5,885 nt of DNA from a bacterium CG2_30_54_10 (GCA_001872985.1 MNYA01000259.1:1-5885); one strand, 5' to 3'. Shown: positions 1 through 5,767, numbered from the stretch's first letter. Numbers and translations are program-made. Notes: a model not told the origin generated them from the letters alone.

Positions 1-235
1 TCATTCATCATTCATCATTTCCTCTATCTCCACTTCTCCTAAATTCCTTCGTTCTCCATTTTTTTAAACGCCTAAACTCTTACCAAAATGCCAACCTAGT
101 GCTGTTATTTTTTTCACAAATATCGACGGGGCGGCGATGCTGGAAACCGGCTTCGGCGCAGGGTTCACATTGTCAGGCCAGAAAACGGTGCGCGTGATTT
201 TCTGAAAATCGTGATGACGCACTTTTAAATTGGGC
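1..235. other. Non-coding upstream region
   Basis: I see no gene here. Bases 1-19 are an imperfect tandem repeat of the 7-mer TCATTCA (two copies plus TCATT) at the window edge. Bases 60-120 are AT-rich, with T runs near 60-66 and 108-114. Reverse-strand open reading on this side is only the antisense of hydC. TTCACAA at 113-119 resembles one half of a Rex operator but has only a partial second half. The stretch is probably the intergenic spacer before the hydrogenase operon. Confidence 0.6.
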
Positions 236-264
236 TTGACTAGTCCGCGAGAGAGTGTTAATTT
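236..264 (+). promoter_or_regulatory. Sigma70-type promoter of the hydCBA operon
   Basis: TTGACT (236-241) matches the -35 consensus in five of six bases. TAATTT (259-264) follows after exactly 17 bases as a good -10 box. Transcription would begin near 271, leaving a leader of about 16 bases before the GTG at 287. The in-frame TTG codons at 230 and 269 lie upstream of this predicted start point, so the promoter also argues for the GTG start of hydC. Seen in the sequence; promoter activity is inferred. Confidence 0.6.
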
Positions 265-270
265 TCACTT
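253..270. promoter_or_regulatory. Possible Rex-like operator over the -10 box
   Basis: An imperfect dyad, AGTG (254-257) and CACT (266-269) with eight bases between, overlaps the -10 box. Its GTG-8-CAC spacing equals that of the Rex operator (TTGTGAANNNNTTCACAA), and the right half reads TTCAC, but the left half reads GTGTT and the outer bases do not match. Rex senses the NADH/NAD+ ratio and represses hydrogenase and fermentation genes in many anaerobes. The match is weak, so this is a candidate only. Confidence 0.2.
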
Positions 271-286
271 GAAAGCGGGGCTTTTT

Positions 287-778
287 GTGCCAAATCCATT
301 TGAGACCGTTCGCGGAATCGTAGAAAAATATCGTGGCGACCGGTTCTTGCTGATCAAGGCACTTTTCGAGATCCAAGACGAGGTCGGATATCTTTCCGAT
401 CCGATGTTGGCGATGGTGGCCGACGGCTTCAAGATTTCGAAGACCGAGGTTCAGGGAGTCGCGACCTTTTATCCACACTTTCTTTTGAAGGCCCGTCCCA
501 GATACCTCATTCGCTGTTGTTCGAGCGTCGTTTGTGAGATTTGCGGATCGGCCAAGCTTCGCGAAGCCATTCAAAAGACTCTTCGGCTCAAAAATGATGA
601 AATTTCCCAGGATGGATTGTTCCAATTAAGTGCCGTTGCATGTCTTGGGGCATGCGACCGGGCGCCGGCCCTGAAGATCAATGAGACTCTTTTCGGCCCT
701 CTTACCGGGGAAATGATTCCCGCTCTTCTCCAGAAGGTCGCCAGCTCAGGTTTGCAGGCTTCCTCAGGGTTGTTATGA
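287..778 (+). CDS. hydC: NuoE-like [2Fe-2S] subunit of a trimeric [FeFe]-hydrogenase-type complex
   Basis: A 163-residue protein of the NuoE / 24-kDa family, the small electron-transfer subunit (HydC, HndA) of NAD(P)-linked [FeFe] hydrogenases. The N-terminal helical part contains YRGDRFLLIKALFEIQDEVGYL and GVATFYPHF, typical of the family. The thioredoxin-like C-terminal half carries the four [2Fe-2S] ligands as C-x4-C (Cys78, Cys83) and CLGAC (Cys119, Cys123). Length is normal (about 150-170). I chose the GTG at 287 because it yields a family-typical N-terminus, has a G-rich stretch (GCGGGG, 275-280) upstream, and lies just after the predicted promoter. The frame stays open to a TTG at 230, which would add 19 residues without family character and starts before the promoter. 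The last bases overlap hydB (ATGA at 775-778), implying translational coupling. The protein is soluble, with no signal peptide or membrane segment. Confidence 0.88.
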   Translation: MPNPFETVRGIVEKYRGDRFLLIKALFEIQDEVGYLSDPMLAMVADGFKISKTEVQGVATFYPHFLLKARPRYLIRCCSSVVCEICGSAKLREAIQKTLRLKNDEISQDGLFQLSAVACLGACDRAPALKINETLFGPLTGEMIPALLQKVASSGLQASSGLL

Positions 779-2097
779 TTGACACTCCCTGCATTTTGAC
801 GGACCATCTGCGGAATCCGGGGCTTCTTTCCCTTGACGGCTACCAGAAGGCCGGTGGGTTTGCTGCGCTTTCAAAAGCCGTCAAAAGCCTTGGACGTGCC
901 GGCGTTCTCGATCAAATCAGGATCTCCGGCCTCCGGGGGCGCGGCGGAAGCGTGTTTCCGTCTTCCCAAAGATGGTCAGCGGTTGCCCGGGCGCCGTGTG
1001 ACGAGAAGTTCATCCTTATGAACGGCGAAGAGGGCGGCCCCGGAGGATTCAAAGATCGGATGCTTCTTGACGGCACTCCTTTCCTGATTCTCGAAGGGGT
1101 CATTCTTTCGGGTTTTGCCGTCGGCGCCGGCTATGGCTTCTGCCTTATCAGGAGAGATTTCGGGGAGGCGATAAGTTCCTTCAAGCTCGCCGCGAAGGCG
1201 CTGAGAGAGGCCGGTCTTCTGGGCCAGGATATCCTCGGATCCGGGTATTCATTCGATATTTCGGTGGTGACCGGGGCGGGAATGTTCAGCGCCGGCGAAG
1301 AAACAGCTCTTTTGGAATCTCTTGAGGGAAGGCGCGGCAACCCTCGGCCCACGCCCGCCACAAGATTCGAACACGGTTTTCGCGGCAAACCGACACTTCT
1401 GGCCAGCGCCGAAACATTTGCCAATATCCCATTCATCGTGAAAAACGGCGGAGAATGGTTTTCCCAAATCGGGCTTTCGACCAATCCGGGAACCCGCCTG
1501 TTCAGCGTCAGCGGGCACATCGCCAAACCCGGGGTCTACGAAGCCCCCCTCGGAACGCCAATCTCCCGCCTTCTTGAAATGGCCGGCGGAGCGCGAGAGG
1601 GCGAAGAAATCGTGGCCGTCCTCCCCGGAGGGGTTGTGTCAGGTTTTATTCCGAAAGAAAAGTTTTCGGTCGGGCTCGACCAGGAAGCCCTGTTGAAAGA
1701 AGGATCAAACCTCGGCCTCGGAGCCGTGATCGTTTTTTCAAATCGTTGCTGTTTTGTCAATGTTGCGCAGTGTCTCGCGGCCTTTCTTGAACAAGAATCC
1801 TGCGGCCATTGCACCCCCTGCCGCGAAGGAACCAAGAAGCTCCATGAAATTCTTTCCGATATTGGAAGCCTGCGCCGGAAGAGCGGCGAATCACGCCGGG
1901 GTCAATGTCGGGAAGTCCAGGCACCCAGACCATTTGAGCTTCTCGAACCTTTGCTTGAGTCCATAGCCGCGGCATCTGCATGCGGGTTCGGGCGTTCGGC
2001 CGGCCTCGCCGTTTCGAGCGCGATGCGTTTGTTTCCCGAAGAGTTTGCAGCCCATTTTCAGCGCCAGGAATGTCCCAAGCGCGTTTGCTGGGGCTGA
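775..2097 (+). CDS. hydB: NuoF-like FMN/[4Fe-4S] subunit of the complex, divergent flavin site
   Basis: A 440-residue NuoF / 51-kDa family protein, the diaphorase subunit that normally exchanges electrons between NAD(H), FMN and iron-sulfur clusters. Family landmarks are GRGG (55-58), NGEEGGPGGFKDR (83-95), GAGMFSAGEETALLESLEG (about 164-182), the SLBB-like middle, and the [4Fe-4S] site SCGHCTPC (Cys343, Cys346, Cys349) with the distal Cys403 in ACGFG. Many positions that contact FMN or NADH in T. thermophilus Nqo1 differ: NADEGEPG is NGEEGGPG (Glu97 equivalent is Gly88), VNNVET is LASAET (both Asn lost, residues 210-211), GRGGAGF is GRGGSVF, and the Lys75 equivalent is Arg66. It lacks both the N-terminal [2Fe-2S] thioredoxin-like domain and the C-terminal 2[4Fe-4S] domain of HydB/HndC proteins of about 600 residues. 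The ATG at 775 overlaps the hydC stop, with AGGG at 766-769 as a weak Shine-Dalgarno. NAD specificity is uncertain. Confidence 0.88.
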   Translation: MIDTPCILTDHLRNPGLLSLDGYQKAGGFAALSKAVKSLGRAGVLDQIRISGLRGRGGSVFPSSQRWSAVARAPCDEKFILMNGEEGGPGGFKDRMLLDGTPFLILEGVILSGFAVGAGYGFCLIRRDFGEAISSFKLAAKALREAGLLGQDILGSGYSFDISVVTGAGMFSAGEETALLESLEGRRGNPRPTPATRFEHGFRGKPTLLASAETFANIPFIVKNGGEWFSQIGLSTNPGTRLFSVSGHIAKPGVYEAPLGTPISRLLEMAGGAREGEEIVAVLPGGVVSGFIPKEKFSVGLDQEALLKEGSNLGLGAVIVFSNRCCFVNVAQCLAAFLEQESCGHCTPCREGTKKLHEILSDIGSLRRKSGESRRGQCREVQAPRPFELLEPLLESIAAASACGFGRSAGLAVSSAMRLFPEEFAAHFQRQECPKRVCWG

Positions 2098-3854
2098 GGA
2101 GGTCGATCCTGGAAAGCAGCACGAAAAAGGTCAACCTCACGATCAACGGTTTTCCGATCAAGGTTCCGGCCGGGACGACCATCGCGGACGCCGCCAGGAG
2201 CATCCAGGTCTTGATTCCGCGGCTGTGTTCCCTTCAGACCCACGATCATCACGGATCCTGCCAGGTTTGTGTCGTGGAGGTTCGCGGGGAAAATGCCCTC
2301 AAGACTGCCTGCGACACGCCGGTTGGAGAAGGGATGGTCGTCGAGACCAACTCTCCAAAAGCCCGACGCACGCGACGGATGCTTGTCGAGCTGATGCTTG
2401 CAAGCCATCCCGGCGATTGCAATACCTGTGATTGCGTTCGAACCTGCGAATTGAGGGGCTTAGCCACCAGCGCCGGAATAAGAACCCGCTATTTCGAGCA
2501 AAAGTCCAAAGAAGGTTTCGTTCCAGATACTTCCCATCCGTCGGTTGCGCTCGATCCTAACAAATGCGTTCTGTGCGGCAGGTGCGTCCACATCTGCCGG
2601 GACATCCAGTTGGTCGAGGCGCTCGGTTTCGTAAATCGGGGCGGCCAGACCCGGGTTGCAAGCCCTTTTACCGGCGGTCTTGGCGAATCTCCATGCGTTG
2701 GGTGCGGGCAATGCATTCTGGCCTGTCCGGTTGGGGCCCTGCACGAACAGCACGATCTGGACCAGATCTGGCGCCTGCTTTCCAACTCCGATAAAACCGT
2801 GATAGCCCAGGTTCATCCGGCCTCGCAGGTTTCCTTGGGTGAGGAATTCGATCTGAAGCCGGGAACTCCGGTTTCCGGTCGGATTGTCGCAGCCCTGCGT
2901 CGCCTCGGGTTCCAGTGGGTTTTTAATACGAGTTTCGCCGCCGACTTGGTGTCGGTTGAAGTCGGCCATGAGCTGGCAAGACGCATTCGAAAGAACGGGC
3001 CGCTTCCATTGATATCTAGTTGCAGCCCTGGTTTGGTGAAATTCATGGAGCATTTTTTCCCCGATCTTCTTCCAAATCTTTCAGTCTGCAAATCGCCGCA
3101 GCAAGCGTTTGGTGCACTAGCGAAGACTTGGTTTGCCGACAAGAAGAAAATTTCCGCCCGCAACCTGGCGGTCGTCTCGATCACCCCCTGCACCGCCATG
3201 AAATTCGAGGCGCAGCGCCCCGAGATGAGAACCGGAAAAGGTTTCGATGTTGATTATGTAATGACCAACCGGGAACTCGGACGCCTGATCCATGAAGCAG
3301 GAATCGATTTCTGCTCGTTGCCCGAGGAAGATTTCGACACTCCGATGAGCGCCACATCGGGAGCGGGAGTTCTTTTCGGCGCCACCGGAGGAATAATGGA
3401 AGCCACGCTCCGTGTAATCTACGGGATTCTCGGAGAGCCGGTTCCGAAAGCGCCCCAGTTCGAAGAGCTTCGGGGCTTGGCGGATATCAAAAAAGCGAAA
3501 TTTCATCTCTGGGGCAGGGATGTCGCGGTTGGGGTAGCCAGCGGGCTTGCCAACTGTCGGCGCCTTCTGGATTCGGTCCGTAATGGTAATCCCGAAGGGT
3601 TCGCATTCCTTGAGTTGATGGGTTGTCCCAGTGGTTGCGCTGGAGGCGGGGGGCAATCGACCGGCTCCACCTTCGAGGTTCGTTCCATGCGCACGTCGAG
3701 TATTTACCTTGAAGAGCAACGCAAAACGCTGCGTCAGCCATTGGACAACCCCGCCGTTCAGGCGGTTTACGATGAGTTCCTGCTCGACCCCGACAGTAAG
3801 AAGTGCCGGGAAATCCTTCACACGAGGTACTGCCCCCGTAGCAAGCTCTGGTAA
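2070..3854 (+). CDS. hydA: [FeFe]-hydrogenase-like catalytic subunit with non-standard H-cluster residues
   Basis: About 594 residues, with M3 (CpI-like) architecture. In order: a [2Fe-2S] plant-type domain (Cys53, 64, 67, 81), a His-Cys [4Fe-4S] site (His113, Cys117, 120, 126), two ferredoxin [4Fe-4S] motifs (Cys166/169/172/176 and 209/212/215/219), then the H-cluster domain from about residue 235. There is no C-terminal [2Fe-2S] domain. The H-cluster loops are recognisable but altered. L1 reads SSCSPGL (usual TSCCPGW): the proton-transfer Cys is kept (Cys318), while the next residue, normally the cubane ligand (CpI Cys300), is Ser319. L2 reads TPCTAMK (usual MPCxxKK): ligand Cys374 is kept, while the Lys358 equivalent is Met377. 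L3 reads MGCPSGC with both ligands (Cys519, Cys523). The CpI Glu279 position is Val298; Glu282 and Ser319 equivalents are kept. The frame is open throughout. The start is unsure: ATG 2070 lacks a spaced Shine-Dalgarno, and the frame runs open from 1980. H2 chemistry is inferred by homology and is uncertain given these changes. Confidence 0.88.
   Translation: MSQARLLGLRRSILESSTKKVNLTINGFPIKVPAGTTIADAARSIQVLIPRLCSLQTHDHHGSCQVCVVEVRGENALKTACDTPVGEGMVVETNSPKARRTRRMLVELMLASHPGDCNTCDCVRTCELRGLATSAGIRTRYFEQKSKEGFVPDTSHPSVALDPNKCVLCGRCVHICRDIQLVEALGFVNRGGQTRVASPFTGGLGESPCVGCGQCILACPVGALHEQHDLDQIWRLLSNSDKTVIAQVHPASQVSLGEEFDLKPGTPVSGRIVAALRRLGFQWVFNTSFAADLVSVEVGHELARRIRKNGPLPLISSCSPGLVKFMEHFFPDLLPNLSVCKSPQQAFGALAKTWFADKKKISARNLAVVSITPCTAMKFEAQRPEMRTGKGFDVDYVMTNRELGRLIHEAGIDFCSLPEEDFDTPMSATSGAGVLFGATGGIMEATLRVIYGILGEPVPKAPQFEELRGLADIKKAKFHLWGRDVAVGVASGLANCRRLLDSVRNGNPEGFAFLELMGCPSGCAGGGGQSTGSTFEVRSMRTSSIYLEEQRKTLRQPLDNPAVQAVYDEFLLDPDSKKCREILHTRYCPRSKLW
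2097..2111 (+). promoter_or_regulatory. Strong Shine-Dalgarno facing a CTG codon; alternative hydA start
   Basis: AGGAGGT (2097-2103) begins at the last base of the hydB stop codon and is the best ribosome-binding site in the window. No ATG, GTG or TTG follows at a workable distance in any frame. In the hydA frame the codons are TCG, ATC, CTG, and the CTG at 2109 lies six bases past AGGAGG. Starting there would give a 581-residue HydA whose [2Fe-2S] domain begins after about six residues, as is usual for the family. The annotated ATG at 2070 has AGGA touching it, too close for normal use. A CTG start, or coupled reinitiation, is inferred. Confidence 0.45.
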
Positions 3855-3877
3855 ACCATCGGGGTGGCTGAGGAGCG

Positions 3878-4001
3878 TATGCGCTAACTTAAGCCCCAAA
3901 ATCTTTCTTTTGTCATTTCGACAGTATAGCCAGGTATCCGGTATCAATCAGATCTCTCACATTCGTTCGAGATGACAATTATATCCCTAAGTTAGCGCAT
4001 A
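3878..4001. mobile_element. MITE-like element between hydA and hydG
   Basis: A 124-base stretch bounded by a perfect 14-base inverted repeat, TATGCGCTAACTTA (3878-3891) and TAAGTTAGCGCATA (3988-4001). It has no coding capacity and is richer in AT than the flanking genes. The outermost bases are TA at both ends. If these are target duplications, the element would fit a non-autonomous relative of IS630/Tc1-type elements, with 12-base ends TGCGCTAACTTA. A second inverted repeat is nested inside. It separates hydA from hydG and ends 18 bases before the hydG start. The family assignment is inference; the inverted repeat is plain in the sequence. Confidence 0.55.
3911..3977. repeat. GTCATT-type palindromic repeat, copy 1 (nested in the MITE-like element)
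   Basis: The arms TGTCATTTCGA (3911-3921) and TCGAGATGACA (3967-3977) are inverted with one mismatch. The right arm, 3950-3977, read on the minus strand, aligns without gaps to 5573-5600 on the plus strand at about 24 of 28 bases, so the two loci share one repeat family. Such short extragenic palindromes are often spread by transposase-type enzymes; none is encoded here. Confidence 0.55.
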
Positions 4002-4019
4002 TAGAACAAAGGAGCGGAT

Positions 4020-5411
4020 ATGCCAGGAAAATTCCCAAACGAGGTTCTCGACCAGAATAAAATTGCTTCGCTTCTTTCAGGTAAGAGAGTGCTCGACAAA
4101 ATTCGTTTCAGCGAGATTCTTGCAAAGGCATCCAAGTCAGAAGGTCTTTCCCTGGAGGAAGCAGCTTTCCTCCTCGATGTTGAGTCAATTGATGACCGGC
4201 TTGCATTGACCGAGGCGGCGATAAAGGTCAAGGAAAGCATTTACGGCCCTCGAATCGTTCTTTTTGCCCCGCTCTACGTATCGAGTCATTGCATAAATGA
4301 TTGCCTTTACTGCGGTTTCCGGACGGGTTCGCAGACCCCCCGGCGTCGGCTGACCAACGAGGAAATCAAAGGCGATGTCGAAGCCATTATCGCGATGGGG
4401 CACAAGCGGATCCTCATGGTATGCGGTGAAGATCCCACGATCGAGCCCCGGGATATCGCGACAATGATGCAGGTGATTTACGATACGAGACTTCCCAAGG
4501 GAAGCATCCGGCGCGTAAACGTCAATGTCGCGCCCTTGGACACTGAAGGCTTCCGCATTATCAAGTCGGCTGGGATCGGCACCTATCAATGTTTCCAGGA
4601 AACATTCCATCGGGAGACCTATTTCCGAATGCATGGCCGCGGTCCGAAGAGCGATTTCGACAACCGGATCCACGTTTTCGATCGCTGCATTGAGGCAGGA
4701 ATAGATGATTTCGGAATAGGTTTCTTGTTTGGACTGTACGACCACAGATTCGAGATGCTCGCGTTGTTACAGCACATAGCTTTTCTCGAGAAGAATTTCG
4801 GAATCGGTCCGCACACAATTTCGATTCCAAGGCTCGAACCCGCGGAGGGAGCGAACGTGTTCGAAACAACCCCCTGGAAAGTCTCTGACAAAGACCTTAT
4901 AAAGGCCACCGCCATCCTGCGCCTTGCTGTACCTTACACGGGAATCATCCTTTCGACCCGGGAATCATCCGCCATGCGGCAGAAGCTGCTCAGAGTCGGG
5001 GTTTCCCAAATGTCGGCCGGCTCGATAACCAATCCCGGAGGCTATTCCGATGAGAGCCGGGCGGTTTCACAGTTTTCGGTTCAGGATCACAGTTCGCTCG
5101 ATCGGGTCATCAGGAAGGTTTGCGGGGAGCATTTCATTCCGAGCTTCTGCACGGGCTGTTACCGCAAGGGCCGCACCGGCAGCAAGTTTCAGAAACTCGC
5201 AAAGGGACAACACATCAACGAGTTCTGTTCGCTCAACGCCGTGGCTACGCTCCAGGAGTTTCTCGAGGATTTCGCAAGCCCGGAGACGAAAGCAGTCGGC
5301 GAGAAAAGCGTGGAGAAGTTCATCAATGGCCAGAATGATGGCAATCTCAAGACGCGCATGGCTGACTGGCGGGCTAGAATCAAGAACGGCGAGCGCGACA
5401 TTCCCTACTGA
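4020..5411 (+). CDS. hydG: [FeFe]-hydrogenase H-cluster maturase HydG (radical SAM tyrosine lyase)
   Basis: A 463-residue radical SAM enzyme. HydG cleaves tyrosine to p-cresol, CO and cyanide and builds the Fe(CO)2(CN) unit used in the H-cluster. The radical SAM cluster motif CX3CX2C is Cys91, Cys95, Cys98 (CINDCLYC). The HydG-specific auxiliary cluster motif CX2CX22C is Cys377, Cys380, Cys403, in FCTGCYRKGRTG. ThiH, the nearest relative, lacks this pattern. His265 in GPHTIS matches the residue that holds the labile dangler iron in T. italicus HydG. Other conserved blocks are RRVNVNVAP (164-172), GIGTYQCFQETFHRETY (185-201), FGIGFLFGLYDHRFE (231-245) and LRLAVPYTGIILSTRES (300-316). Length is normal. 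The ATG at 4020 has an excellent AAAGGAG (4008-4014) five bases upstream. All catalytic residues I can check are intact, in contrast to hydA. HydE and HydF are not in the window. Gene order implies it serves the hydA upstream. Confidence 0.95.
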   Translation: MPGKFPNEVLDQNKIASLLSGKRVLDKIRFSEILAKASKSEGLSLEEAAFLLDVESIDDRLALTEAAIKVKESIYGPRIVLFAPLYVSSHCINDCLYCGFRTGSQTPRRRLTNEEIKGDVEAIIAMGHKRILMVCGEDPTIEPRDIATMMQVIYDTRLPKGSIRRVNVNVAPLDTEGFRIIKSAGIGTYQCFQETFHRETYFRMHGRGPKSDFDNRIHVFDRCIEAGIDDFGIGFLFGLYDHRFEMLALLQHIAFLEKNFGIGPHTISIPRLEPAEGANVFETTPWKVSDKDLIKATAILRLAVPYTGIILSTRESSAMRQKLLRVGVSQMSAGSITNPGGYSDESRAVSQFSVQDHSSLDRVIRKVCGEHFIPSFCTGCYRKGRTGSKFQKLAKGQHINEFCSLNAVATLQEFLEDFASPETKAVGEKSVEKFINGQNDGNLKTRMADWRARIKNGERDIPY

Positions 5412-5537
5412 ATTGAGGTAAGGCCTTGTTAAAAAATAACTGTTACATTCTGGTTCATCGACCGGCCATAAGGGGCAGTATAAGCAATAACGTATTTACT
5501 CAATAATTCGGGGAACCTCGATGATTCCTGGTGCAAT

Positions 5538-5600
5538 AGATTTCTCCCTTCGGTCGAAATGACAGCATCGTTTGTCATTCCGAATGAATGTGAGGAATCT
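5538..5600. repeat. GTCATT-type palindromic repeat, copy 2
   Basis: The left arm 5538-5564 (ends TCGAAATGACA) and right arm 5573-5600 (begins TGTCATTCCGAATGAATG) form an imperfect inverted repeat with an 8-base loop. The right arm matches the inverted arm of the copy at 3950-3977. It lies 127 bases after the hydG stop. It could form a hairpin in the hydG transcript, but no T-run follows, so it is unlikely to be an intrinsic terminator. Confidence 0.55.
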
Positions 5601-5627
5601 CGCTTTATGTTGAGAATCAGCTAGACC

Positions 5628-5693
5628 CTAGCCGAAAAGGTACTTTTTCGGCAGTTTGAGCATGTTGGCACCACGCATGACCGCGTTCACCAC
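5628..5693 (-). pseudogene. Possible relic of an LL-diaminopimelate aminotransferase N-terminus
   Basis: On the minus strand, GTG at 5693 reads 21 codons to TAG at 5628 and contains NMLKLPKKYLFG. This resembles the N-terminal N-x-LKLP-x-x-YLF signature of DapL-type aminotransferases, after which the frame closes and the sequence runs on toward the palindromic repeat at 5600. Only about 12 residues support this, so chance is a real alternative. If true, it is a gene start cut off from its body. Confidence 0.15.
5631..5652. repeat. Small hairpin
   Basis: GCCGAAAA (5631-5638) pairs with TTTTCGGC (5645-5652) around a 6-base loop. A shorter 5-bp hairpin, GCTAG-ACC-CTAGC (5620-5632), adjoins it. 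No T-run follows on either strand, so terminator function is doubtful. Confidence 0.35.
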
Positions 5694-5767
5694 TCATTTG
5701 CCATTGGGAGGCGAGTTGGGCGCCGAGGCTTTTCGGCGAGGGTACAGCTAATGTCCCTTCTTTTTGA

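Noticed and set aside
230..286. TTG start of hydC at 230
   Set aside because: It lies before the predicted promoter -35 box, has no Shine-Dalgarno, and adds residues not typical of NuoE-family proteins.
1980..2069. Extending HydA upstream to the ATG at 1980
   Set aside because: This would overlap hydB by 118 bases, over the part of hydB that encodes its fourth cluster Cys region, and adds an Arg-rich stretch with no family character.
2058..2408. Overlapping minus- and plus-strand small open frames across the hydB-hydA junction
   Set aside because: They are shadow frames of GC-rich coding DNA; hydB and hydA account for the whole stretch.
3117..3947. 276-codon minus-strand open frame
   Set aside because: It is antisense to hydA, has no recognisable motif, and the plus strand here encodes clear H-cluster sequence.
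3950..3977. CRISPR-like interpretation of the repeats
   Set aside because: Only two diverged, widely separated and oppositely oriented copies exist, with no regular spacers and no cas genes.
4939..4970. Direct repeat CGGGAATCATCC, twice, 20 bases apart
   Set aside because: It lies within the conserved HydG block YTGIILSTRESS, and the copies are read in different frames, so it is a coincidence of codon choice.
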